Shown here: positions 16,716-24,538 of the stretch, one piece after another | Position numbering within the stretch: the stretch's first letter is position 1 | Layout: the number at the start of each line of letters is the position of its first letter | Assembly (NCBI RefSeq): GCF_008933605.1 | Contig: NZ_WBUS01000007.1 | Coordinates: 1 to 50,740 of the forward strand | Direction: 5' to 3' | Length of the DNA stretch: 50,740 nt | Source: Albidovulum sp. | GTDB taxonomy: Bacteria > Pseudomonadota > Alphaproteobacteria > Rhodobacterales > Rhodobacteraceae | Made by a program: the position numbers and the translations under genes | The notes under the pieces: model-generated | Told to the model about the DNA's origin: nothing | Database searches by the model: none | What the model saw: only the letters and a program-made list of their open reading frames with translations

Positions 16716-17246
16716 CTAATCCCTTGTTTTCATTTCAAATCTAAAGGGGATTCCGCCGCTGTCTGAGATGCATTCGACGAGGATGGGCGGCTGCATCGCC
16801 ATGTCTTCGGCCTCAACTTGGGAACGGTCGAGCAACGCTATGTCGGTTAGGGCACCAGCGGCGACGTCGATGAATGCAAAGTCAGAACCGCGAAAGGCGT
16901 AGGTATCCAAGATCCGCACGACTTGTGGCCAATCGTGGCGCCAAGGGTAATCGACGGTCAGAAGAATAACCGAGGCACCGCAAATGTTGCGCTGCTCGAA
17001 TTGGAATGGCACCGGCATTTCGGGAACAGGAGCTTCGAATTCATGCCGGGCTTCAAAGCCAGTTTCGTTGTCAAGCAGCGCCACCGAAAAGCGAATGTCG
17101 TTATCCGCCGTTTCAAGTTGGATAGTGAGAGTTCGGGTCCTAACGCTGCTTTCATCGTATAAAGCCTGAAAATTGTTCAACTCTTGCGCCAGAGCGGTTT
17201 GGGCCAACAAAAGCAGAAGCGGCGAAAGAGCCAGTCGCCCACTCAT
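16716..17246 (-). CDS. Secreted protein, candidate periplasmic immunity protein
   Basis: A 176-residue protein I do not recognise. It has a clear signal peptide (MSGRLALSPLLLLLAQTALA, cleavage before QELNNF) and a mature domain of ~155 residues with two cysteines (RNICGAS, LVECISD). Its ATG overlaps the stop of the MuF-GH19 gene (ATGA), so the two are co-translated. A periplasmic partner directly downstream of a peptidoglycan- or chitin-cleaving domain is the arrangement expected of an immunity protein. That role is inferred from the pairing, not from homology. The last codons form one arm of a 12-bp inverted repeat. Confidence 0.6.
   Translation of the reverse strand: MSGRLALSPLLLLLAQTALAQELNNFQALYDESSVRTRTLTIQLETADNDIRFSVALLDNETGFEARHEFEAPVPEMPVPFQFEQRNICGASVILLTVDYPWRHDWPQVVRILDTYAFRGSDFAFIDVAAGALTDIALLDRSQVEAEDMAMQPPILVECISDSGGIPFRFEMKTRD
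16719..16730 (-). repeat. Right arm of a 12-bp inverted repeat
   Basis: ATCCCTTGTTTT pairs perfectly with 16620-16631. On the minus strand it encodes the K-T-R-D end of the candidate immunity protein just before its TAG stop. Confidence 0.5.
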
Positions 17247-18517
17247 TCCACGTCCTCAAATCGCGGGCGAGCGACCGAGAATCGACAAATACCGTCGAAC
17301 TGCCCGCCTTCTCGGATAGCTCGCATTATTTCCCGGCGTTCTTCATATGTCCTAGTATGAAGATTAATTCGTCGTGTGATTGCATCCGTGGCCGCATCGG
17401 CCAGCCCTCCGTCTGCGAGGCTAGGCAAGCCATGATCCAGCCAAAAGAAGACAGCCGATCTGACGGCGTACACCGGTTCCGCTGCTCGATCAGGCTCGGC
17501 TTCAAAATCGATGCCCTCGCGAAAGACCTCTTCATGCCACACCGTGAACGCCCGATAGTTTGCGCGGCCCGTCAGTTGAAACAGGCCCCGACCGCGAAAT
17601 GTCCAGCCGTCTCCGCTTGCTGGGTCTCCGTTGCCGTTACGATTGGCGTAAGCTAGGTTCGCAATTGAAACGTGATCAGCGGGATGTTCATCAGTGCGAC
17701 CGTAGCGCTCGGCGTCGTCGGGGTTGTCTCTGAAATAGCTGAAAGTGTTCCTCAATCCCCTAGGATTGTAGTTGAGGCTCTCTTCGAGGCGAGCATTGCT
17801 GCCCGCTTCCATGCGCATCTGCGCAAAGAAGTGGATCAGACGTTCCCGACTGTCCAAGCTTCCGGATGCGATCCGAAGGTCAAGCTCGCGCGCGATCGCG
17901 GCAAGCCTGTCGGAGGGCGCGTCCGGAAAAACCGCAGCAAGGCGATCCCCTGTCAGGATGTCGCAGACCGCATTCTCGGGAATGCTGTCGGGATCAATGA
18001 TCGGTTCGGCCGTGCATCGGCAGTTCCAGGCCTCGCCGGGATGGCCGCCCGCAGGAGGATTCGCCCACGCGAAGACCCGATCATCGTTCTCGGCATGTGC
18101 CGCGCGAACACGGGCGTCGTCCTGACTGCGCCAGATGTAGGTTTCGAGTTGCAGCGCATCTCTTTGAAAGTGGCCGTTCAGCGCCTCGGCATATCGCGCG
18201 AGGATCGCGTTGACGACCGGATCGTTGGGATTCACCGGCACACCCGTTTCGTTCAGGCGACCCGCAACCGAGCTGCGAAGTTGATCCCTGATCGTGGTCA
18301 GGTCGACCGACGTGACGTCAATGCTGACACCTTCGGAGAGAAAGCCATTCAGCCGGGCAACGCCAGCGGCCAGCGCATCGTCGATGATGCTGTCCTGCAG
18401 TCGGTCTGGGACCACCGAGAACTTGACTTCCGGTTCCTGAACCGGACCAAGCGGCAAGACGAAGACACTGTTGCCGCCTGACCTGATCCAGCCCGCAAAC
18501 TTGCTTTCGTGCCGCAT
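17243..18517 (-). CDS. MuF-like / GH19 glycoside hydrolase fusion
   Basis: A 424-residue two-domain protein. Residues ~105-172 carry the phage Mu F/SPP1 gp7 head-morphogenesis signature (YIWRSQDDARVRAAHAEN and PGEAWNCRCTAEPI). Residues ~205-415 are a GH19 chitinase/endolysin-like lysozyme domain (HFFAQMRMEAGS, LEESLNYNPRGL, RGRGLFQLTGRANYRAF), with Glu237 the likely catalytic acid. The usual His before that Glu is Met here. No signal peptide is present and no phage structural genes adjoin. MuF domains are known carriers of C-terminal toxin domains in temperate phages, so a peptidoglycan-degrading polymorphic toxin is likely; a prophage remnant is the alternative. GGAGGA precedes the ATG. Confidence 0.75.
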   Translation of the reverse strand: MRHESKFAGWIRSGGNSVFVLPLGPVQEPEVKFSVVPDRLQDSIIDDALAAGVARLNGFLSEGVSIDVTSVDLTTIRDQLRSSVAGRLNETGVPVNPNDPVVNAILARYAEALNGHFQRDALQLETYIWRSQDDARVRAAHAENDDRVFAWANPPAGGHPGEAWNCRCTAEPIIDPDSIPENAVCDILTGDRLAAVFPDAPSDRLAAIARELDLRIASGSLDSRERLIHFFAQMRMEAGSNARLEESLNYNPRGLRNTFSYFRDNPDDAERYGRTDEHPADHVSIANLAYANRNGNGDPASGDGWTFRGRGLFQLTGRANYRAFTVWHEEVFREGIDFEAEPDRAAEPVYAVRSAVFFWLDHGLPSLADGGLADAATDAITRRINLHTRTYEERREIMRAIREGGQFDGICRFSVARPRFEDVE

Positions 18518-18636
18518 CGGTTCCTCCGCGTCGCTCCCCGAAAGCGGTAGCAGGTTGGAGTTAGGTTTGCACTAACCCTCCGGCCGCGCCGTCGCGCCTG
18601 GCAGAAACGGTTGGATTTCGGGCGCTTTCGGGTGGC

Positions 18637-19454
18637 GGAGCTGTCAGACGGATTCGAACCAGTCTCCGAATGGACAGTGAGCTTGCCCCTTATGCGGCGC
18701 CGAGTTGACGCCACTCGGCGAGAGCGGCGGCGCGGTTCTTCTTGAAATTTGCCCTCGAGTAGAAGCTACGCTCCGAGTTGAGATGGTTGAAGACTGAGGC
18801 GTGGACGGCAGCGAAGATCTGCAGACTTTGCATGCGCCGGAAGCGCTGCATCGCCCTTTCTCGTCGTCGGAATGGCAGGTGCGAATTCTCAGCCCGATTG
18901 TTGAGCCAGCGGCCCGTTTCCTGCCGGTCCGCCGCGCCGACCTCCCGGAGCGCGGCACCGTAGGACCGGAGCTTGTCCGGTACCAAGATGTGCGGCCGAC
19001 CATAGCGCTTCATTGTTTTCTTGAGGAATTTCAATGCAGCTTTCTTGTCCCGCGTTTTCGTCACGAAGCTTTCGAGGACCTCGCCTTCCTGGTCGATGGC
19101 CCGCCACAAGTAGTGTCGCTCACCGTTGATCTTCACGAACATCTCGTCGAGGTGCCATTGCCACTGCGGCCCGGAACGAAGCCGCTCCGCCCGTTTCTTG
19201 CGTATCTCGGCGGCGAACATCGGGCCGAAACGCTGCCACCAGAACCGCACCGACTCGTGGCTGATCTCGATCCCGCGCTCGTGAAGCAGGTCCTCGACGT
19301 TCCGAAGCGACAGCGGGAACCGGACATAGAGCATCACTGCAAGGCGGATGATCTCCGGGCTGCTGTGGAAATACTTGAAAGGGTCGCGTTTCGTCATGGC
19401 CGGAGGCTACGAGGCCGTCCTGCCCGTCTCAACCAGATTCATTCTGACAGCGCC
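18637..19454 (-). mobile_element. IS6-family insertion sequence, copy 1
   Basis: An 818-bp element bounded by imperfect terminal inverted repeats: GGAGCTGTCAGACGG at 18637 and, read inward on the other strand from 19454, GGCGCTGTCAGAATG. It contains one transposase gene. The flanking octamers (cgggtggc and ggtcctcg) do not match, so no target duplication is visible, as expected after IS6-type cointegrate formation or recombination between copies. Its right end cuts the 5' part off a BrxL-like gene. Confidence 0.75.
18690..19397 (-). CDS. IS6-family transposase
   Basis: A 235-residue DDE transposase. The N-terminal helix-turn-helix region includes VEDLLHERGIEISHESVRFW; catalytic residues lie in WHLDEMFVKI (Asp), LVPDKLRSYG (Asp) and NNRAENSHLPFRRRE (Glu). 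Full length for the family. It is similar throughout to the second copy at 23524-24228, but with many substitutions. Confidence 0.93.
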   Translation of the reverse strand: MTKRDPFKYFHSSPEIIRLAVMLYVRFPLSLRNVEDLLHERGIEISHESVRFWWQRFGPMFAAEIRKKRAERLRSGPQWQWHLDEMFVKINGERHYLWRAIDQEGEVLESFVTKTRDKKAALKFLKKTMKRYGRPHILVPDKLRSYGAALREVGAADRQETGRWLNNRAENSHLPFRRRERAMQRFRRMQSLQIFAAVHASVFNHLNSERSFYSRANFKKNRAAALAEWRQLGAA

Positions 19455-20401
19455 GGTCCTCGGACTACCGGAATCTGTTTACGCTAGACGCTTCCATCTC
19501 GACTCGAGACCGGGACGGGGTGCAGAAGACCTTCTCCGGCCTGGTGAAGCTCCTCTTCCCGGACGGGGGTGCGACCCCGGAGGAAATCCGGGAGCTGCTA
19601 ACCCTCGCGATAGAGGGGCGAAAACGCGTCAAGGACCAGTTGATGCGGATCGACAGCACCTACCCGGAGGTCGAGTTCAGCTTCGCCGACAGGTCGGGCC
19701 GAGTGACGAAGGTGCAGACCCTCGAGGAGCGGGAGCACCCGCGCTGGTATCACCGCCGGAATGTCGAGGAGGTGGGCGAGGCAGTGATCGAGCTGGACCC
19801 GCCCCACCTGGATCGGGGCGCGCCCGCTTCCGCGCCGATACGGGGCGCCCCGGAGAGCCGCGACCCGCCCGCCTCGACTACGCCCGACGTCCCGCGCGGA
19901 CCCGCGCCCGGTCACGTCACATTCGTGGAGAACCAAGAGGGAGTCAGCTTCGACGCGCTTCTCGGCCCATGGCTCGACAAGGCGGCTGTGATCACGCTCA
20001 CGGACCCCTACATCCGAGTCTATCACCAGATGCGCAACCTAATGGAACTTCTCGAGGTCGTGGCGCTGCGCAAGCCGGACGGGGAGGACGTCCAGTTCCA
20101 GCTCATCACCGCCCCTGACCCGGACGACATCGAGCGCCAGACGGGCTATCTTGAGCAGATCCGGAACGGGATCGCACCTTTGGGCGTGGAGTTTAGCTGG
20201 GCCTTTGACGGGACGAGCACGATCCACGCCCGGCACCTTGTGACAGACACTGGCTGGAAGATCCTGCTCGACCGGGGCCTCGACGTGTTCCAGAGGGCAG
20301 ACCTGAACAACGGGTTTAGCCCGGCCAACAGGCATCAACGATTCCGGCAAGTGAAGGCTTTTGAGGTGACCTACCTGCAAGAAGGAGCGGCAGCCCTGTG
20401 A
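19455..20401 (+). pseudogene. BrxL-like (Lon-related BREX) C-terminal fragment with MIT_C-like domain
   Basis: The frame is open from the IS end. Readable codons before the GTG at 19520 encode SDYRNLFTLDASISTRDRDG, which continues into TFSGLVKLLFPDGG and the EGRKRVKDQLMRIDSTYPEVEF segment typical of the C-terminal part of BrxL-like BREX proteins. The AAA+ portion is missing, so the IS6 element truncated the gene. After a Pro-rich linker, residues from HVTFVENQEGVSFDALLG onward (TLTDPYIRVYHQMRNL, HARHLVTDTGWKILLDRGLD) resemble the phospholipase D-like MIT_C domain. A 293-residue product from GTG 19520 is possible but would lack ATPase function. Confidence 0.65.
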
Positions 20402-20426
20402 TCGTATTCGCTTTTCAACGGCTTTG

Positions 20427-20630
20427 ATGAAACCGCGCTCGATCAATATCTTCCTTCTCGACGGCGATCCGAACGGTATTCGGGTGGCGCAGATCTCGAT
20501 GTCGACGATCCAGGCGATCGCCTTCCCGCGCAATCCGCTTCGACGGGTTCGCGAAGCTTTCCCCGAGATCGAACGGCCAGGAGTCTACATCCTGATCGGG
20601 GCCGACGAAGACGCGCAGGACCGGGAATAG
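20427..20630 (+). pseudogene. Truncated GIY-YIG nuclease-like N-terminus
   Basis: A 67-codon frame with MKPRSINIFLLDGDPNGI and ERPGVYILIGADED, the lead-in seen in larger GIY-YIG family proteins. It stops at DAQDRE, just where the nuclease motif would begin. One extra A in the gaatagcg context would let the frame run on, so a frameshift is possible, but the following sequence does not show an obvious GIY-YIG core. Probably a decayed remnant; the family call is tentative. Confidence 0.45.
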
Positions 20631-20744
20631 CGCCGGCCGAGATCAACAAGGATTTTCTTATGATTGCGGCGATTTGCGATCCCGAACTATCCTGCTTGCA
20701 GGAAGGGGCCCCTACTGATCCTTGGCCTCCAAGTTGGGAATCTG

Positions 20745-22550
20745 ATGACGATCACTGCGGACACGATTCTGTCTGCTCTTGAAAACGAGCGAACAGCGGC
20801 GCAGCGTGGTCTGCCCTTCAAGGTCTTGTCGTCACGGCGACAAGCAAATCTCGTCATTCTGGCCGTCGAGCCGATGCGCGATGGACGCTCCAGCGTGGCA
20901 CTTGATGAGAGCCTCGAGGGGTCACGCGCTGTGTGGTACGGCGAGACGAGCGGTCGGGGGGAGGTCGTGGTCGTCGATCCAGACAAAGGCGAGTTTACCC
21001 TCCGCTTTGTCCAAGGCCCGCCGCCCGAAGCAAATGAACGCGTCACTCTTTATCCCCCGGACTTCATCACGCCACTCATTGAATTATGGCAACGAGAACC
21101 ATCAAGGAAGACAGCTACTGCGACTCTTCGTCGGACCGAAAAAGAGCCTGCCGCAAAAGCAAAGGCACTTCCTCCCGAATTTGACATGCTCCGCGCCCGG
21201 CAGGCGCAGGCGGTATCACTGCCGCTAAACCGCGTGGGGTTGCTTCATGGGCCGCCTGGCACGGGCAAGACCTTCACGATTGGCGGCATGATCGCGTACC
21301 TGCTTATCCGGTTCAGGAATGCGAAGATCCTCGTCAGCGGCCCAACAAACACGGCGGTCGACTCGGCACTCATTTCAGCGGACGATTGGCTCAGCCGTAT
21401 TGGGCGCGATGACCTCCGTCGCTCCATGAAGCGGATCGGCTCCCGTTTCGACGCGCAGAAGTTCCATGGGCGTGACCATTTGCTGGCACAGGGCATCTAC
21501 GAGGCATCTCTGGAAATCAGCATGCTGGAACTCGAGGAGCCGTCGAAGAACGACATCGAACGGTACGTCGCCTGGAAAGAGAAACTGGAAGCGGCACGAG
21601 CCAAGCTGAAGACGGACGTCGCCTTCATTTCGGCATCTTCACGCGTTGTCGCGATCACTACCAATTCCCTGTTCCGTCACTTCGATAGTATCGCGCAGCC
21701 GGGCGGCGGGGTTTGGCATTTTGCAATCGCTGACGAAGCCAGCCAGATCATGTTGCCCGCGGCGCTGATGGTCGCCAGCATCGCGAAATGCGCCACGTTC
21801 GCAGGTGATCCGCAACAGCTGGCTCCTATCGTCCAAAGCGACGAAACCTCAACTCAATCAATTCTCGGCAGGACAGCATTTGACGTCTTAAAGAATGCAC
21901 CCAGCGTGTTCCTCAACGAGCAATCAAGAACGTGCCAGGGCGCCTGCGATATTGTCTCGCACACTTTCTATGGCGACGAGCTCGTCGTATGCCGGAAAGC
22001 AGCGCGTGACCCGGAATGGAAGCGAACTCGCTCTCCCTGGTTCCTCGATGGTCGAGAGATCCCGCGTGTGCTCATAGATGATCGTGCTGGCGATGCAAAC
22101 TGGTCAAAGAAATACAATGGCAAGATCCGTTTCGCATCCGCCGAGATCATTGCCGCTTTGGTCCACGAACTGCTGGGGTTATACGTCGAGGCGGATGACA
22201 TCCTGGTCCTCACGCCGTTTCGCGCTCAGCGTGCTCTCATCAAGTCGATGCTGGGACGGCAAGGGCAGAAGGAAGTTCGCGTCAGCACGGTTCACCGAGC
22301 TCAGGGTAGCGAGCGGAAGATCGTGATCTTTGATCCTGTGGATGCAGGGAGCCCATTCCTGAACAGCGAGACTGGGCGCCGGCTGATCAACGTCGCCGCG
22401 TCGCGCGCCCAAGCACATTTGATCATCCTCGCTGGCGACACCGATCTTCGGAACCCGTTCCTGGCCGCGATAGCCGGGCGTGCTCGACGGCTCTGGGACC
22501 GCAAAGGAAACTACGCCAACCCGCTTCGAGTCCGCCTCCGCCAGGCCTAG
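20745..22550 (+). CDS. Superfamily 1 (UPF1/DNA2-like) helicase
   Basis: A 601-residue SF1 helicase. Walker A GPPGTGKT is at residues ~169-176, the motif II DEAS at ~330-333, motif III GDPQQLAP at ~355, motif V region STVHRAQGSE near 514-523 and motif VI NVAASRAQ near 549. The N-terminal ~150 residues form an accessory domain. The ATG at 20745 is preferred over an in-frame TTG at 20664. The gene is less GC-rich than the flanking chromosome and lies beside BREX-like debris between two IS6 elements, so a defence-island origin is likely. Confidence 0.85.
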   Translation: MTITADTILSALENERTAAQRGLPFKVLSSRRQANLVILAVEPMRDGRSSVALDESLEGSRAVWYGETSGRGEVVVVDPDKGEFTLRFVQGPPPEANERVTLYPPDFITPLIELWQREPSRKTATATLRRTEKEPAAKAKALPPEFDMLRARQAQAVSLPLNRVGLLHGPPGTGKTFTIGGMIAYLLIRFRNAKILVSGPTNTAVDSALISADDWLSRIGRDDLRRSMKRIGSRFDAQKFHGRDHLLAQGIYEASLEISMLELEEPSKNDIERYVAWKEKLEAARAKLKTDVAFISASSRVVAITTNSLFRHFDSIAQPGGGVWHFAIADEASQIMLPAALMVASIAKCATFAGDPQQLAPIVQSDETSTQSILGRTAFDVLKNAPSVFLNEQSRTCQGACDIVSHTFYGDELVVCRKAARDPEWKRTRSPWFLDGREIPRVLIDDRAGDANWSKKYNGKIRFASAEIIAALVHELLGLYVEADDILVLTPFRAQRALIKSMLGRQGQKEVRVSTVHRAQGSERKIVIFDPVDAGSPFLNSETGRRLINVAASRAQAHLIILAGDTDLRNPFLAAIAGRARRLWDRKGNYANPLRVRLRQA

Positions 22551-22612
22551 GACTCGTCCCCACCGCCACCGCCACGCGCCATTCGGCCAGGTGTGTTTCT
22601 CCATGTCACCCG

Positions 22613-23176
22613 CTACTCCGGAAGCTCCGTCCACCATTCTGGCCAGTTGACCTTGCGGGGCGTGCGGGTCGCCTGGACGACCGTGCGCTGCTGTTCGCGG
22701 GAGAGGCGCCGTCCACCAAGCCGTGCGAGCGCGGCTTCGACGATCCAGGGCTCGAGGGCCATGCGCGCCGTCGGGCGATACCGGTCGAGCTTGCAGGCCA
22801 TGCGCAGGGATTCGAGGGCGCCAGTCACGCTTCCCGGCGAGACATAAACCGTGACGAATGTCAGTGGCTCAACGTCATCGCCTATAAGACGCTTCGCCCG
22901 AGCTTCCTCGATCGACGCCAGAGCCTGGCGCACGGCGGCGCCATCGCCCTCCAGCCCTTTCTTGGCGAGTTGCAGCAGGAACGCCTCCGCCGCGGTGACG
23001 CGGCGGTCACGCCCGCCCTCCCTGATCGTCACCATCTGGCCCAGGACGGCGTCGTAGGGGATGCTCGTCTTTCGCCCTCTGGGCCGACCACGGGGGTTCC
23101 CGCTCTGTCCTTTCCCGAATCGCGTCGAGCGCGGCGGCCGTTTGTAGCCGATGTCTTCTTCCCGCCCGTCGGTCAT
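22613..23176 (-). CDS. DUF5681-type protein
   Basis: A 187-residue protein with the N-terminal YKRPPRSTRFGKGQSGNPRG pattern of DUF5681, often found near phage or transposon genes. The C-terminal ~50 residues (LEPWIVEAALARLGGRRLS, then ATRTPRKVNWPEW) resemble the C-terminus of the upstream small protein. The ATG at 23176 overlaps that gene's stop (ATGA), so I use it instead of the longer frame from 23197. Function unknown; possibly a nucleic-acid-binding protein given its basic N-terminus. Confidence 0.7.
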   Translation of the reverse strand: MTDGREEDIGYKRPPRSTRFGKGQSGNPRGRPRGRKTSIPYDAVLGQMVTIREGGRDRRVTAAEAFLLQLAKKGLEGDGAAVRQALASIEEARAKRLIGDDVEPLTFVTVYVSPGSVTGALESLRMACKLDRYRPTARMALEPWIVEAALARLGGRRLSREQQRTVVQATRTPRKVNWPEWWTELPE

Positions 23177-23433
23177 TCGCGCGTACCTCTCGGCCACCGC
23201 AGATTATCGGAGGCCCGCGTGCAACGGCGGATCTCGCCGATCTCCTTGTCGGTCAGCTTCGCGCCACCGCGTCGTCGGCTCAGGGCAGCCTGCACCGCCC
23301 ACGGCTCGAGCAGGAGGCGCTGGTATTTATTGTTCGACCCGTAGTCTCGGGGGTCCTCGCAGGCGATCCCGAGGATCAGCAAGGCTTCACTGGCATTGTC
23401 CGGATCCGGCTCGGTCCGGAAGCCGATCTTCAT
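23173..23433 (-). CDS. Small protein paired with the DUF5681 gene
   Basis: An 86-residue protein beginning MKIGFRTEPDPDNASEALLI. Its C-terminal half (LLLEPWAVQAALSRRRGGAKL, TRASDNLRWP) is a shorter version of the C-terminal module of the next gene. The open frame extends upstream to 23505 into the IS6 inverted repeat, but the ATG at 23433 is the first start outside the element. Promoter sequences may have been replaced by the IS end. Function unknown. Confidence 0.55.
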   Translation of the reverse strand: MKIGFRTEPDPDNASEALLILGIACEDPRDYGSNNKYQRLLLEPWAVQAALSRRRGGAKLTDKEIGEIRRCTRASDNLRWPRGTRE

Positions 23434-23470
23434 CGCAGGTCTCGGAGACTTCTTCACGAGCGCCTGCTCG

Positions 23471-24285
23471 GGTGCTGGCAGACGAATGCGAACCAGTCTC
23501 CACAAGGACAGGATGGCTGTCCCTTATGCGGCGCAGAGAGCGCGCCACTCGGCGAGAGCGACGGCTCGTTTGGCCTTGAAGTCGGATCTGCTGGAGAGGC
23601 TGCGTTCTGTGTTGAAGAGGTTGGTGACGGAGGCGTGGACGGAGGCGAACTTCTGGAGCGTTCGCATCCGCCGGAACCGAAGCATCGCCCGCTCCCGTCT
23701 TCGAAATGGCTGGTGCGAGTTCTCCGCTCGGTTGTTCATCCACCGGCCGGTTTGCTGGCGGTCGCGAATGCCGAGTTCGCCGAGCGCGGCGCCATAAGTG
23801 CGCAGCCGGTCAGTCACGAATTCACCGGCGCCGCCGTGTCGCTTCAGCGATTTCTTAAGGAATTTCAGCGCTGCTTTCTTGTCACGCTTCTTGGTGACGA
23901 AGCTCTCGAGCACCTCACCTTCATGATCGACCGCTCGCCACAGGTAATGAAGGTCGCCGTTGATCTTCACGAAAACCTCGTCGAGATGCCAACGCCATCG
24001 GCTCGAGCGCATGCCCTGGACGCGCCGCTTGCGGATCTCCCTGGCGAACATCGTCCCGAACCGATGCCACCAGAACCGCACTGCCTCGTGGCTGATGTCG
24101 ATGCCGCGCTCGTGCAGCAGGTCCTCGACATTCCGCAGCGAGAGCGGAAAGCGGATGTACATCATCACCGCCAGGCGGATGATCTCGGGCGACGTCTTGA
24201 AGTAGCGGAATGGAGAACGCTGGGCCATGGCTGGAGGCTAGCCGCCCGCCTGCCCCGCCTCAAGCCAGGTTCTTCTGACAACGCC
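23471..24285 (-). mobile_element. IS6-family insertion sequence, copy 2
   Basis: An 815-bp element with ends GGTGCTGGCAGACGA (from 23471) and, on the other strand from 24285, GGCGTTGTCAGAAGA. It is in the same orientation as the copy at 18637-19454 and related but clearly diverged, so the pair is not a recent duplication. No matching 8-bp target duplication is visible (cctgctcg and aacgggac). Together the two copies bracket a ~4-kb defence-like segment. Confidence 0.75.
23524..24228 (-). CDS. IS6-family transposase
   Basis: A 234-residue DDE transposase with the same layout as the first copy: VEDLLHERGIDISHEAVRFW in the DNA-binding part and catalytic Asp/Asp/Glu in WHLDEVFVKI, VTDRLRTYG and NNRAENSHQPFRRRE. 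It appears intact and full length. Confidence 0.93.
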   Translation of the reverse strand: MAQRSPFRYFKTSPEIIRLAVMMYIRFPLSLRNVEDLLHERGIDISHEAVRFWWHRFGTMFAREIRKRRVQGMRSSRWRWHLDEVFVKINGDLHYLWRAVDHEGEVLESFVTKKRDKKAALKFLKKSLKRHGGAGEFVTDRLRTYGAALGELGIRDRQQTGRWMNNRAENSHQPFRRRERAMLRFRRMRTLQKFASVHASVTNLFNTERSLSSRSDFKAKRAVALAEWRALCAA

Positions 24286-24538
24286 AACGGGACCGCTGCC
24301 GAGACACCCCGAGGTGCTGTCAGGGCGTCAAAGCTCGATGGTCTGATTGGGACCTGACATGCGGACTTCATGAGGGCCAGCGGTCAGAAGCACCGCGCAC
24401 AAAGGCCGGACACATGACCGCATCCCGCAAAAGATCATTCTCAGATCAAATCAACCCTTGCGCAACCGGAGCCGTCCACACATGAAAGTGCTTTGATCCG
24501 GGCTGCGGCGCATCGGCCCGCCGCCGCCCGTCTCGCCG
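24286..24538. other. Intergenic stretch between IS6 copy 2 and the thiolase gene
   Basis: No gene is seen. GGTCTGATTGGGACC at 24340-24354 resembles a shortened version of the 17-bp palindrome near the GntR gene, but its spacing is two bases smaller and it lies downstream of the operon, so it may be chance or a remnant. Confidence 0.4.

Noticed and set aside
18637-24285. A recent composite transposon built from identical IS6 copies
   Set aside because: The two copies differ at many positions and no target duplications are visible.
24340-24354. GGTCTGATTGGGACC as a further GntR operator
   Set aside because: Spacing between arms is two bases shorter than in the other sites and it is downstream of the operon.
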